Shown here: in pieces, positions 32,158 to 42,800 of the stretch
Numbering within the stretch: position 1 is the stretch's first letter
How the letters are laid out: the number at the start of each line of letters is the position of its first letter
Assembly (NCBI GenBank): GCA_004151065.3
Contig: NWUY0304356472.1
Location: 1-48,607 of the forward strand
DNA: 48,607 nt
Source: Larix sibirica
Taxonomy: Eukaryota > Streptophyta > Pinopsida > Pinales > Pinaceae
Direction of reading: 5' to 3'
Notes under the pieces: model-generated
The model's database searches: none
What the model was told of the DNA's origin: nothing
The model's input: the letters and a program-made list of their open reading frames with translations, nothing else
Translations under genes and position numbers: made by a program

Positions 32158-33183
32158 AGACGTATAATTTAGAAACGATAGCTCCCTGTTGAGCGCTTCC
32201 TGATGTCCATGCTTACCGCTTCATTGACAGGCCTTTACTCAATGATTATGAATAAACCCCCCGTCGAATGAAAAAGATACTAATATTCGACCGGAATTCG
32301 GGCAGAAGTCGACAAAAGCAGAGGGAAAAGCTACAGACAGCAGGAGTCTCCCGGAGTAGTCCCCGAATCCAATTGATCAAATGAGCCAGATAATAGTAAA
32401 TTTCCTATACAGGGAAGAAGGGAGCAGCTGAGAGATCAGCAGCGAATAGATAAGTATGAGTGAGATGGAGGGAATCGTAGCCAGAGGTATGAATGAACCA
32501 GAGTCGCTCACCCAGAGTAAGCCCACTGGCCTACGCTTGATGATCGTAGAATAAAATTGTACAACCTGAGATTCATGGATTGTTACAATTGACCAGCTAT
32601 CAATATTAGAGCCCTTATGTTAATATTGTTTGGAATTGCAGGGCTTTATTTTTTTCCCTATGGTTACGAGGTTAAGGAAGGCCAGCAACGTTCTCATTGC
32701 ATGGTCATGGGGACCTCTAGGATGGTTGATTCCCCACTAAGCCTTTACCCTTTAAACAAGATTCGCCGGACAGAGCAAGGTCGTGTGTGAATCTCTTCAC
32801 TTTTTGTGTTTAACCGGTAGACTATTAATTTAAAACCATTAATATCCTCCTAATTCTTTCATTTAAAACCTCAAAAGAGAGAGTACATCAGTGGGAACAA
32901 GCACTCACCCAATTCGGGAAATAATGGAGAATTAACTATATATTGTCCCGGGCTTTAGTATTCAGTAAACCGCTCCTCGGGAATTATATATACCGTAAGC
33001 ACAAATTGATCTACCGGAAGGAAGCTGGCGATGGAGAACCGTTGCCAAGACTTAACTCCAATATGGACTCGAGGAAACAATATTGATTTATATAAATCCA
33101 ATGGCTTCAGGTTCGGTCGGGGCAGGAACAAAAGAAGTAGCGGAGGGCGGATGTAGTTCCCTCAGTGTGAAAAGTGCACCAAT
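32158..33183. other. Spacer with no recognisable gene
   Basis: About 1 kb without a supported frame, RNA gene or clear repeat. A/T tracts near 32,820-32,880 are unremarkable. Confidence 0.5.
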
Positions 33184-33300
33184 GCCAATAGCCAAGTCTG
33201 CCCAGAGTAAGTGTAAGTTGCTTAATAGGTAGGTCTCCCGCTAGCCGGTCATCCAATACCCAGTGTGTATTCACATTGTAACCAAGAGAGGCCTTGCCAC
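33184..33300 (+). repeat. Dispersed repeat, right copy (partner 16,415-16,540)
   Basis: This copy keeps GCCAAGTCTGC, AGTAAGTGTAAG, GCTAGCCGGTCATCCAATA and the exact 19-nt block at 33,272-33,290, then GCCTTGCC. It lies just before the CGACCCGGAGGT words and family A copy A5. Confidence 0.8.
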
Positions 33301-33368
33301 AAAATTGATAATATACATTGTATATATACGACCCGGAGGTTACTTTCCCCGAGGTACGAGGTAATGAC

Positions 33369-33735
33369 CCGGAGGTGCTACTGCTGGTGCTACTATACTT
33401 GTTGGGAATGATCCTGGGAATAATTATGATGCTGGAAATGCTGATACTAAGGCTGCTCTTGGAATTGCTGTTACTGGTACTGCTCCGGGAACTGAGGAAG
33501 CTGGGAATGCTCTAACTACCGCGGAATCCTATTTATCCTGAAAATGCTGGTAATGCAGCTGGTTCTACTGCTGGTGCTTGTTGTGATGATGCTAATGCTG
33601 CTGCTTATTTAAGTGCTGGGGGGTGCTGGGGATGATAATTCAACTGGTGCTAATGCTGCTGCTAATAATTATGCCAGTTAAACTTATGCTGCTACGGAAG
33701 AAAGAATTCTTATGCCGGTAATGGGGACTAGTTCA
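33369..33735 (+). repeat. Family A array, copy A5 (sense)
   Basis: The frame gives PGGATAGATILVGNDPGNNY, DAGNADTKAALGIAVTGTA, PGTEEAGNA, then after shifts PENAGNAAGSTAGACCDDAN and DNSTGANAAANNYAS. The 65-codon Leu-rich frame at 33,318-33,515 is the alternative register. It starts directly after two GACCCGGAGGT words, which recur at 17.6 and 30.3 kb. Confidence 0.75.
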
Positions 33736-33920
33736 ACAAGAATGGGGATAAGTATATATATATATTTATCCTTATTGGGATGGGAGATAAAGAGTCCTAT
33801 TTTAAGGTACTAAGATTGTGTATAAGCTTTTAACAGGACTAGTTTAATGGCTGGAAATAGTACTGAACTAATCTTTATTGGGAGATATATATTCCTCCTT
33901 TTTCTGCCAAGAATAATATG
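33736..33920. other. Spacer between family A copies, with (TA)n
   Basis: A (TA) run lies at 33,753-33,765. The rest is unremarkable and lacks family A words. Confidence 0.5.
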
Positions 33921-34128
33921 AACTGCTCGCTCTTGGAATTATGTTTATTGAAATGATCCTGGGTATGCCAGGAATGCAGCTGGTTCAACCAATGCTAGAC
34001 TGGAAATAATACTACTAATGTGGGTGAAACTGGTTATGCTGTTCCTTCAACTAATGAAGCTGAGAATGCTTTTATGGCTGCTCCTGGGAATGATAAGCCA
34101 GTTAAAAATGAAACTTTTGTGCTTTGAA
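33921..34128 (+). repeat. Family A array, copy A6 (sense)
   Basis: NDPGYARNAAGSTNAR, then after a shift GNNTTNVGETGYAVPSTNEA and ENAFMAAPGNDKP, closing at a stop near 34,128. The 21 nt at 34,032-34,052 are identical to 28,596-28,616 (A4). The overlapping 34,051-34,070 is the exact complement of part of A3. So this copy combines blocks found apart in other copies. Confidence 0.75.
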
Positions 34129-35083
34129 GAGCGAATATAATAGTTAGTTTTTTTAGCTAATTAACTGCCTAAGCTTATACTGGAACCTGCCAGATTCGAT
34201 GGAAGGAATAACTCTCTCCGAAAAGCCATAATTAAAAAAGTGTGATAAAAAAGTGATTTATTAACTCTGGTGGATTTACCGCCAATCAGACCTGTCAAAA
34301 CGAGGTTTTGTTTTAGGAAAGGGGCATTTTATAGGGTATTAAATTACACGATTGCACTAGAGAGAGAGAGCTTAACGGGAACAATTGTTACTACCTGTCT
34401 TCTCCCTCGTCTTTAATATTATAAAGAAGAGATGGATGCACGATTGCAGGGACAGCGGAAACAGATACGGATACAGCTACGGCTACGAAAACAAACATAA
34501 AGTATATAGACGTATATATTATATATATATATAAAGCAGCTATGTGATATTGGCTATGGCTTATAGTGTAAGCTAAGTGCTCACAACGTAATAACGCCCA
34601 CGACATCCCGGAATGACACTCCACTAACTACCGGCCTAACTCACCTAATTTTCCTGCCTATATATACCGATTGGTTCTCTATGACTTGGTCCTCTGTCTC
34701 TGTTACTGGTGCTCGTTCCTAAAATCAGGGGTCGTCGGATTGGGCAGTAGCAGTAAAAAGTAGGTAAAGGCAAGCGTCCCATAAAGCAAAAAGGCAAATG
34801 GAAGATAGGGTCCTCAAAGGTAAAAGATTCGGGAAAAAACAAGCTAAGTATTTATTGGGTGGGGGCGGGTAGACTAATAGCCAGGGGTGAAGGCATATTC
34901 TGTAGTATTACCGGCTCGTGGTATCCAAAGTGTCCTTCCTTACCTTCTGGTTGAGTTGTTTATGTAGGTTCGAGAGTATTTTGGCCTGTGGATATATGTA
35001 ATGGGGCTTTATACGGAATCCTAAAGCGGACCTCATAGTAATTATATAGACTCCATAAGGCGTACAATAGAAAGCGAACATCC
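34129..35083. other. Spacer with AT and hexamer microsatellites
   Basis: (GGATAC/GGCTAC)-type hexamers occur at 34,466-34,490 and an alternating TA tract at about 34,512-34,533. Minus-strand frames at 34,391-34,624 and 34,645-34,842 are open because of the microsatellite and are not supported. Confidence 0.5.
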
Positions 35084-35608
35084 CTAATATGTACGACTTA
35101 AATACATACGTAATTCAACGGAAATAAAGAGTCGTGTTATATGGGTACTGGTATCTAGCGAACAAACAACGGCTAAGTGACTACGGCTGTCAAAGGTAAG
35201 GGGAGGAGGGCAAGGTCTCCATAGGTAATTTAAGGTCGGGAAGGGGTAGTAAGTTGTTTGGTCATTGGTATGATGGATGAGTTTGCAAAGGCTATTTCCA
35301 CCCCAAAGCTGTAGGTCTGAGACAGAGGTGTTAAAGACTAGTCCCAAGGCAGTAGGTACCAAGAAATAAAATTTTTCATTATGTTTCCAGGTGATGCAGC
35401 TCATCATAGCAAAGGTAAGTAAAAGTGTCCAAGCCTTCATTAATATGGTGCTGTAGTTTGTAAATACAAGAAGGCAGCTACGGTTGATCCGACCTTTCCA
35501 ATACCAAAATACAAAATGAAAGTAGACAAGGAGAATAATCAGAATAATAGGGGTTGTAAAAGTGTTAACAAAAACTAATACAAATAGCTCTATGTAGTAG
35601 GAAAGCAT
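35084..35608 (-). CDS. Longest open frame in the window, hypothetical membrane ORF
   Basis: This 174-codon frame starts with ATG (complement of 35,606-35,608) and ends with TAG (complement of 35,084-35,086). I do not recognise the product. Residues about 5-36 are strongly hydrophobic (VLVFVNTF, IILIILLVYFHFVFWYW) with KGR after them. Residues about 58-74 and 82-94 could be further membrane segments. The C-terminal 75 residues are polar, with Pro-rich stretches. Plant mitochondria carry lineage-specific ORFs with hydrophobic N-termini, some linked to male sterility, but no known gene fragment is fused here. Rough expectation from stop frequency is about 0.3 frames this long by chance in the window, so it may well not be a gene. 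Confidence 0.15.
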   Translation of the reverse strand: MLSYYIELFVLVFVNTFTTPIILIILLVYFHFVFWYWKGRINRSCLLVFTNYSTILMKAWTLLLTFAMMSCITWKHNEKFYFLVPTALGLVFNTSVSDLQLWGGNSLCKLIHHTNDQTTYYPFPTLNYLWRPCPPPLTFDSRSHLAVVCSLDTSTHITRLFISVELRMYLSRTY

Positions 35609-36165
35609 GGAATGCTATAGGGCAGTTCCCACAATCCCAACACAATGGATTGTTCCTCTGTAACACCCGCTCAACTTCTATTAATTGCGTGGTACTGTCC
35701 AGTCTGTCTTTATTTTGATCCAGGTCCGAGGCGGGGTTAGCGGGTGGTTAAGTTAGTAAGTGAGTTAGTGAGCGGTGAGATGCATGCGTGAGGGTTCCCC
35801 AGGCCCAGGTCAGAGCTGGGGTACTACAGATTCACTTATTATATTATCTATGTAATTATCCAACAGCTTAACAACTACTTATAGCGTGCTTACTTAAGTT
35901 CCTCCTTGTCAAAAATACTATTTGGATTGTGAGCATCCTATTCGTTATTCTAGGCAGCAGTACCAAAAATCTTTCGTCCAGCCGTCTGGCTAACAAGCAA
36001 TCATAGGCAAGCCAGGAGTGCTTATACTAGCCGCTGGGTTCAACCAGGCCCGCCGGGTTTTCTCCCGTCGAGTAGCAATAGCGTTAAGCTTTATTTAATT
36101 GTTGTCATTTAAGTTAGTTAGGTGGTAGCAGCTCTAGTCAGGCTCTGAATCTCTGGCTGGTTATT
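35609..36165. other. Spacer with no recognisable gene
   Basis: GTTAGTAAGTGAGTTAGTGAGCGG near 35,749 is a short tetranucleotide-like run. Nothing else is recognised. Confidence 0.5.
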
Positions 36166-36900
36166 ACTCCACAGCTCCACTAGCTCTACTGTGAGAAACA
36201 AAACAGGTTTCAAATTGCATATCTGCGTTTGCAAGGTCCCTACTTGTTAATCTACGATCTCGCCATGGTCCTGGGCAATTCCCAAGCCCCTGCCATAAGG
36301 CCAGTCCCAGTGGATTCATTTGCAATATGGGCAGGTCTAAACTCGCATATCTTCTACGTTGCACTTAGACTCGCATAGATACTTGGCTCCTAGATTATAC
36401 TAATTCCACTTCTATGGGGCCTATCTATTTGATTTACCTGGGACTACTCTGAGTTGGCACAAGATTATTTAAAAACATATCCCAATTGCCATTGCCATAC
36501 TGCGATTCTAGTGCTTAGCGGAAAGTTAATAAACTAACTCTATTTAACTCCACAGCCCAGAGAAACAACTATAGTTCTAATTAGTTATTAGTGCTATACC
36601 CCTGTCCTTGGAAACAACCTTAGTACCCTTCCTTAGTCCCTAGCCTTATTGATTAGTTATATGTGGAAAGCCTGTAGTCCGTTAAGTTATCTATGGATGA
36701 CACCACTAGCACTTGAGACTTAGAAGTGCAGCCTTTCAGCAAGAGACACACTAGTCCGTAGTCCAATGCACTACTTATGGTGCTGGCTTCCACTAATCAA
36801 AGGAAATAGGATATTATATAAGTTATATATGTAATTATGCCATTATATGCTATTATATTCAATGGGCATACGTACGAGAATATACTAATTGTAGTGGCAT
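36166..36900 (+). repeat. Family C copy
   Basis: It contains the copy of 11,454-11,570 at 36,217-36,320. GTCTAAACTCGCATATCTTCTACGTTGCACTTAG-like words (compare 10,697-10,725) and AACTATAGTTCTAATTAGTT at 36,567 (shared with 9,074) follow. The 66-codon minus frame at 36,164-36,364 is a shadow. Confidence 0.7.
36217..36320 (+). repeat. Dispersed repeat copy (partner 11,454-11,570)
   Basis: A 25-nt exact block at 36,271-36,295 is flanked by GCCATGGTC and GGCCAGTCCCAGTGGATTCA. Indels relative to the partner are not multiples of three, so no frame is conserved. Confidence 0.85.
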
Positions 36901-38284
36901 GTTTAAGAGAATATTCCATAACTCCATACTCACTCAGTACCCTAAAACCTACGCCTTTTTACTATCCTTATTTTTTATCTATACCCTCACCCTAGATCTT
37001 TAAATCCACCTAGATCAGATGTACACAAGATTTTTTTACGTTAGCTCAAGCCGGGAATACTACAGTACTACGCCTCAACCCCCGGTGATTTGTAGACCTA
37101 GGCGGTGGGTTAGCTCAAGACCTACTTCTCTTCGCCAAAGGACATTTTCGCACGCTGTAGTAACACTTCCTGTAATCCACTCCTACCTAGGCTGTCCTAC
37201 CTAGGCTGTATAGAGTGGTACCCAAAGTTATAAGTAGTAGTAAGCTAATGAAAAATATAAAGAAGATTATTCCCATCCATATCAAAAAGGGAGAAGGTTG
37301 GAGGCAGGAACAAAGTTTGGTTATTCTGGTCGATTCTAAAAGGGCTCCAAACACGTATTTTAGTAAAACAATATTTGTTTTTATGGGGTAATAAGGGGGT
37401 TTCCTTTGGGTTACCGAACTCGCTTTTGTAAATTGGTAACTTGACTCCGTGCAAAAATTCCCCGCCCCATCAAACCCAATAATACTGCCCCAATATGTTT
37501 GTTTATCTTGTACTCGTATTTGTATCTGGTCAGTGAACCTATCTATTTATATGATATATGGGGAAAAAAGTGAAAGCGAGGGATGGAATGAAAAGTCAAA
37601 GCAAGCAATGGACATCCTTCCTAGCACCAACCTGCCTAGCCTGCCTAGCTCACTTTCTTTTAGAGCATAACCCCCCCCCTTAATCACCAAGAGATAAGGC
37701 CAAGGCCCACTTCACTAGCAAAGAGGAAGCAGAAAATAAGTTACCCATCGTTTAAACCTTAAGACATTGGAACCATGTTGTTTACTTACAAGTAGATTTA
37801 TATACCCTTTTTATCGACAGATGAGTTCAAAAAAGGATAAACGCATAGAAAACCAATTCTTCTGCAGCTAATGCTGCTGGTCGGAAAGAGCGGCCAGATG
37901 CGCTAGGTAGGTATGAGGGAGGGATAAACAAGTTGATACTCCATCTTTAGGTTGCCTTGGCGTGGGGCAAGGCGCAGACACAAAGCAAAGTTTGGTTATA
38001 CATATATTATAAAAATTTCTCATTCAATATTTGTTTATTACGAAAATTCGCCATTTCATGATCTTTATCTATAATTGGCTGGATGAAATATTTTGCGAGA
38101 GGAAAGAGGACAGAGCCGGGGGGAGGGAATAGGTTGTTTAGCCAGTCACGCTTGTTAGGGGGTGGCATTCATCCTGGTCAGAGAGTGGCATTCGCGCTTT
38201 TCAGGTAGGGTAGTTTCTTTCATGTTTGTCAGGTTGGTTCTTTCGCACCGGTCAATTGCCTTTATACAGGATACAACATAACCT
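36901..38284. other. Spacer with no recognisable gene
   Basis: CTACCTAGGCTGT is directly duplicated near 37,184 and 37,197. GAGCGGCCAGATG at about 37,888 recurs at 39,897. AGCTCAAGCCGGGAATACT(AC)AGTACT near 37,043 resembles 47,800-47,825. Small frames (37,019-37,204; 37,245-37,454 minus; 37,449-37,670) are unsupported. Confidence 0.5.
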
Positions 38285-38690
38285 ATTAGCTTTATGGTAC
38301 GCTATTGGCCTATGCTTTACTTTACTTCCTACCGCTATTAACATCATGAACCCAGATTAGAAACAAGCACCGGTTGAGCTTATCGCGCTAACAACTGGTT
38401 TATAAGGATGGATGGTTTGCTACCCAAACAAAACCCGTTACCCCTACCGAGCCCGCTGCTAAATTGTTACAGCCATCACCCCCGCTTACACTTGTGGATA
38501 GTGAAAATATACAATATCTGTCTGGTCTGGTAAGGTTTCATCACAGCTGGTATCTGGGCGCAAGTTACGGTTACAGGCAGGGCTTATCACGGAAGCACTT
38601 TTACAGTGAGGTGAGTCAGGACATAATGACTCAGGACCAGAGACTCAGTAAGGACCAGACCGGGGGTATCAGAACATGGCTTGTCTTTAT
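38285..38690 (+). repeat. Dispersed repeat, CTGGTCAGG type, left copy
   Basis: TTAGCTTTATGGT, TTACTTCCTACC, GAGCCCGCTGCTA, GTTACA, CACCCCC(…)CTTA, GGATAGT and CTGTCTGGTCTGGTAAGG occur in this order. They recur in the same order at 47,930-48,035, where the spacing is shorter. The 3' part is rich in CAGGACC/CAGGACTGG words. The 84-codon frame at 38,464-38,718 is not conserved in the partner. Confidence 0.65.
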
Positions 38691-39275
38691 CACCTTAACA
38701 TTATGCCCTAGGGGGTAGGTTCATGAGAGAAAAGAAGATCGTTATTGAAAAAATTATTATAAAACAGTTGCAAAAGCCAAAATACTAATAGAAACTGGTC
38801 TGGTCAGTGATTAGGCCGATAGCGCAAATTCGACGGACGCTACCGTGAGAGTAAGGAAGGGGCCAATACTAACTGAAGGCTAGTTCCACCAAAGGATGCA
38901 TAGGCTTTAGTTTCTAGGTAAGAGGGTAAGACTGAAGTTAAGTATGTAGGGGTTAAGTTTCCTAGAATAGTTTCAGGTCCCAAGGCGGAGGTTCCTCTCA
39001 AGGCAGAGAGAATAGGCGGTTCTAGAGCTGAGGTTCCCAAGGATAGTTCTTACTACCCAAGTAGATAAGAGCAGAGGTTCAAAAAGTATAGTCCAAAGGC
39101 TGTAAGACTGTAGGTAAACTAATTGAATCGGGCTTTGCCTACGCAAAATAGTAATTATAATAACTATAGCTAGAAGTATAATTTGGTTATTTTATTGATT
39201 TATTTGACAGACACATTTAAGATCTCTTTATTCACCCCTAACATTGGCCGTTTCCCATAGTAGTGAGAAGGATAA
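38691..39275. repeat. Purine-rich degenerate stretch
   Basis: From 38,830 to 39,060, words AGGTTCC, CTGAGGTTCCC, TTTCAGGTCCCAAGG and CTAGTTCCACCAAAGG recur. They are partly complementary to the pyrimidine-rich array at 14.1-14.36 kb. The 66-codon minus frame at 38,840-39,040 has a visible internal duplication (GTSALEP, GTSALGP) that reflects the repeat. Confidence 0.45.
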
Positions 39276-39600
39276 AGTCAGAAGTTGTACTTGCCATAGA
39301 AAGGACGTATCCATGTGAGCTCATATAGTAATAAGAAAAGAAAAGGTTTGGGTGTAATGGTCTGGTACTAAGATTTGTGGAAAGGTGAAGGTTCGGCTAA
39401 AGGTGGTGCATCAACAAGGGTGGTTAATCAACTTGCCCCCAGGACTTACCGATACGGAACACCTTACTACATTTATATTCTCTCGGGAGGTGAATCCACT
39501 TCTCTTTTTCATGGCAAGGACGTAGAGATTTGATAAGACAGTTGGACTAAAGCAAGTAGTAAAGCGGAAAACAACTAGTAGTTTTTACACGGTAAGCTTA
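39276..39600 (+). repeat. Family C-related copy
   Basis: GAAGTTGTACTTGCCATAGAAAGGACG, TATCCATGTGAGCTC, GATACGGAACACC and CATGGCAAGGACGTAGAGAT resemble the inverted family C block (43,157-43,215 and 43,530-43,590). The orientation agrees with that block. Confidence 0.55.
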
Positions 39601-40540
39601 AGTTAATACAATAGCTTTTCAACTCTTTTTTCAAATAATGTTACAGTAAGGGGGTTGGTTTATCCGGCCGGTGCTTATAAGAGAAGAGTTCATAGCAGTC
39701 CCGACTCACTAAGCGCTTCAATACAATTTATAGAAGAAAGAAAGACACTTAGGGGAGCGGCAGTTGCCCAACCAACGGGGATATAGAGTTAGTTGCCCAG
39801 TGCTCAATTAACCTGCCCTCACGGACCGACCCACCTGTCTCCCATGGGGGGACATTGCTTGCTAAACAGAGATAGAGATAGACCTGGACGTAACAGAGCG
39901 GCCAGATGAGAGATACTAGGAGAATGGATGAAGTATAGCAATTTTTATGGCCTTCCTTCTGACAAATAACCTTACTGCCTTCTCTATTCCTTCCCTTATG
40001 AACGACTAGGACCGTGGCATAACGCTTTGCTCAACAAAAACAACCACCGATTCTTAAACCTACCTTGCGACCTTCCCCTTCAATTGTTCTTCTGTTCTTA
40101 ACTACCCCAAAAGAGTAGTAAATATAATAATAAAGGGGTTTATATAAGAATGTATATTATGTAAATCAATGTATGAAGTAATTCTATCTCTCATTTGGTG
40201 GCAACTTGGAATATGGGTTGTATTGCTAACCCAGTGGTTGCACATATTCATTTGTAGCACCTCTTCGTTCACTTCACCCCTTCCCCTCTCTTCGTGAGGG
40301 TCCCAAAGGCCGGGTCCCTTTGATGAATAAAGAGTAGTAGCTGGCCCCTTTTATTAGATTTGCTCAGTCCCGCTCCGCACCACAGAATAAGGTAGTAGCT
40401 CCGCGAAGGCTAAGCCACCTAAGACCACTATGGCAATAAAACATAAGTGTATCTCCTTTCTATAATATAATAGAGGGTCAGATTCAGCATAAATTCATAA
40501 ATGTCCCCACCCACTTATCCAAAAGCATGGTTCTTGCCGC
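39601..40540. other. Spacer with no recognisable gene
   Basis: GAGCGGCCAGATG at 39,897 is shared with 37,888. TTCGTGAGGGTCCCAAAGGCC near 40,291 could form a short stem. No frame over 60 codons is seen. Confidence 0.5.
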
Positions 40541-40870
40541 TGTAGGGCCGTTGGGTGATCCCTTGCTCTCACGTCCGAGTGTTTGCTCGTCGTTTAGGCC
40601 GGTGAGTGGCATTTATCCTCATTAATCCGCCTCCGGGGGTTATTTGCACCTGGATAGTACAGGACCCTGGTGCCGCCGCCGGACTGCCTTTTCCGGCCGG
40701 CCTTACTCCACCCTGTTGTTGCAACTATACATTAGCCTTGCGACGAGACGCGGACATTACCCATGCTGCGGTTCCCTCCGGTCCGTTCCCGGGTCGGGTT
40801 AGCGTAACATCCGAGCAATTGCCTCCGCGGATACAAACGCGCTCACGAGGAGGGGCGCACAATAATATAA
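40541..40870. other. GC-rich patch of unlike composition
   Basis: GC content is clearly higher than in the surroundings (roughly 55-60% by eye), with CCGCCGCCGG, TTCCGGCCGGCC and CGTTCCCGGGTCGGG. Two opposing frames cover it (40,606-40,986 plus, 126 codons; 40,725-40,955 minus, 76 codons). Neither has a recognisable domain. It may be a fragment of transferred or formerly functional sequence such as a degraded intron or rRNA piece; the phrase ACGTCCGAGTG(…)GCTCGTCG at 40,571 is worth testing against group II introns. Confidence 0.4.
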
Positions 40871-41275
40871 TACCCAATAGATGCTTCGTTAGGGACCATT
40901 TGAGCTGCAGATTGTACTCCTGGAAAAGCATATTGAAGAGGGGAGTTCCTTCCAATAATCAACGAGAATATAATACCCCCCATTAAGTAACTTAGGAAGG
41001 GCTCTCAGCTCTCTTAACTTGCCTCTACGCGTACCTGCCTCTTTACTGATTCTCTACTGCCAGAGAATCAGTCCCTAACTGATGGATGGATGTAAGGCTA
41101 GCTGGGATTGATGGCTAGTTTCAATATCAGGCTAGCTGGTGGGCTTATATACCCCTTTAATAATTGAATTTACCATTTCAAAGATTGAATGTACACATAA
41201 TTAAAGCGGACATAATATGCTCAACTGAAAGCTCACTGAATTATAATGGTCGATAGGTCAAACTTCTGTTCTTTC
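40871..41275. other. Spacer
   Basis: GGCTAGCTGGGATTGATGGCTAG and GGCTAGCTGGTGGG (41,096-41,150) are related to 30,424. AGAGAATCAGT and complementary words near 41,048-41,072 could form a small hairpin. Nothing else is seen. Confidence 0.5.
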
Positions 41276-41689
41276 CAACTGCTACTGGAAATATCCTGGT
41301 CATTATTGTCTTGCTTGTCCTGGTTATAATGAAGCTGCTGGTGCTGCTTTTGCTGTTGGGAATGATGATCCAACTGCTGTTTATTCAAATAACCCAGGTA
41401 ATGCTGCTCTTTTAACTGCTTCTTCCACTGCTTATCCTGGAAATGCTGGTAATTATAATGATGGGGGGAATGCTTCTACTGCTGCTCTTGGGAATGAAGC
41501 TGGTTAACTTATGCTGATAAGAATTATGCTTCTTCAATTGATTATGGAAATGCTAGTTCAACTGCTTTTGGAAATGATTCTGGAACTGACCCTGGGAATC
41601 ATGCTCCTTCAACTGATAATGGGAATTTTGCTGCTTGTGTCGGGAATACTTTTGATACTGGAAATGCTGCTACTTCAACTTTAGAATAG
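41276..41689 (+). repeat. Family A array, copy A7 (sense)
   Basis: One frame is open for 64 codons from 41,313 to 41,504 (ACPGYNEAAGAAFAVGNDDP, AYPGNAGNYNDGGNAS), then a TAA. A second register is open for 60 codons from 41,507 to 41,686 (SSIDYGNASSTAFGNDSGTD, PGNHAPSTDNGNFAACVGN), then a TAG. The segment 41,289-41,372 aligns with A2. Synonymous and non-synonymous differences are mixed, so there is no clear sign of selection on a protein. Confidence 0.8.
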
Positions 41690-41750
41690 TCTTTCCAGGA
41701 AGGAGCATTGTGAAAATAGCCTGGAAGCCCAGAAGCATTTGAAATAGTTC
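41690..41750 (-). repeat. Family A, antisense tail after copy A7
   Basis: Read on the minus strand, this short stretch gives GTISNASG and YFHNAPSW, typical family A words (AATGCTTCTGG, CACAATGCTCCTTCC). As with A2/A3, sense repeat turns directly into antisense repeat at CTTTAGAA. Confidence 0.6.
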
Positions 41751-41751
41751 C

Positions 41752-42062
41752 TTCTAACCCAATTTACCATCTCGAGAGGCTACCTTTCCATATAGAATTT
41801 ACCACTTGGAAAAGGCGTTTTGACTCTCACAAATATAAAGTTCCAGGGCGTTTCATTATTCTCCCTATAGGTAGGCATACGCTACCTTTTCACTCTACAA
41901 CTTACAGTCCCCTCCCTTTGTTACCTTTATTTGAGGCTCCCATTTTTATAGTGGTGATAGGCTACCTTTGTGTCTTGAATTAACCACTTTGATAGGGTCC
42001 TTATCACTTTCCAATTTACCATCTCGGTAGGCATATGCTACCTTTAAGAATTGAAATTACCA
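41752..42062 (+). repeat. Family J degenerate array (AATTTACCATCTCG type)
   Basis: Units CCCAATTTACCATCTCGAGAGG, GGTAGGCATACGCTACCTTTT, GATAGGCTACCTTTG and CCAATTTACCATCTCGGTAGG with GCATATGCTACCTTTA recur at 50-150 nt spacing. Complementary words occur at 23,555-23,580 and 25,505-25,560, so the family is dispersed on both strands. Confidence 0.65.
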
Positions 42063-42540
42063 GTCAGTTCACAGTTTATCTTTGTTCTAGGGCCCCTACC
42101 CGTTAATATGGGGCTCGCCCGTCCCAGATCAATTTGCTAGTTTAAAGGCCTTCATAGTTTCGTTCAACAAACCTGGTTAGCAAGCGTTTGGTTTTTATCT
42201 GGTTATACCTTCGTTTGAAGGTTTTGCATAATAGCCGCTTACTTCAAAGCCTGTCAATTAACCTGCCTCATTTCACTAGCAAGCCTTCGATGTCTACTTG
42301 GTAACCAAACCTTATTGATCTACTAAGCCCTCAACCCTAAACCCCGTCACCTGGCCCTTAAAGCCAAGTCCCGGCCCTCAACTAAGCCAAGTACCTTATC
42401 TGCCCGCATACACATCATACATGCCACATCCACCAGCATGGGAGACGCCACTGCACGGCATGGGAAGGAAGGGTAAGAGGCCACCCGGCAGAGCCGGTCA
42501 TAACCCTCACAGTTTTGGTTGGTCATTCAAGTATTGCTGA
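42063..42540. other. Spacer with inverted match to 16.69 kb
   Basis: The 25 nt at 42,374-42,398 are the exact complement of 16,685-16,709. Nearby CAAACCTGGTTAGCAAGC and TTACTAGCAAGCC-like words suggest that the homology is wider but eroded. No gene is seen. Confidence 0.6.
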
Positions 42541-42800
42541 TGGTTGTTCATCTATCCCCGCTTAGTTATATTGCTGAATCCCCCGGTTCCAGATTGACAA
42601 CTCGTTGTTCCAGATTGACTCCCACAATTGACTCCCACGGTAGTGTTATAGAGACCCTGGTTCATACATATTTGTGACTGGCTTCCATCTATCCCCGATT
42701 AGTTATAAAGTCTTGAGAGAGCTCCGGTAAAAGAATAGAGACCTGCTAGGTATGAGACCCGCTAGGTTATAAATCTGGTGAAAGAGCCCAGGTGGGGATC
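42541..42800 (+). repeat. Compound tandem repeats
   Basis: CATCTATCCCCG(C/A)TTAGTTAT starts at 42,549 and 42,686 (137-bp period, one mismatch in 22). Between them GTTCCAGATTGAC is repeated at 22 bp and ATTGACTCCCAC at 15 bp. At 42,742-42,775 GACCTGCTAGGTATGA is followed by GACCCGCTAGGTTATAA. Confidence 0.7.

Noticed and set aside
40606-40986. 126-codon frame in GC-rich DNA
   Set aside because: Opposing frames are open as well, and no domain is visible; the low stop density of GC-rich sequence explains it.
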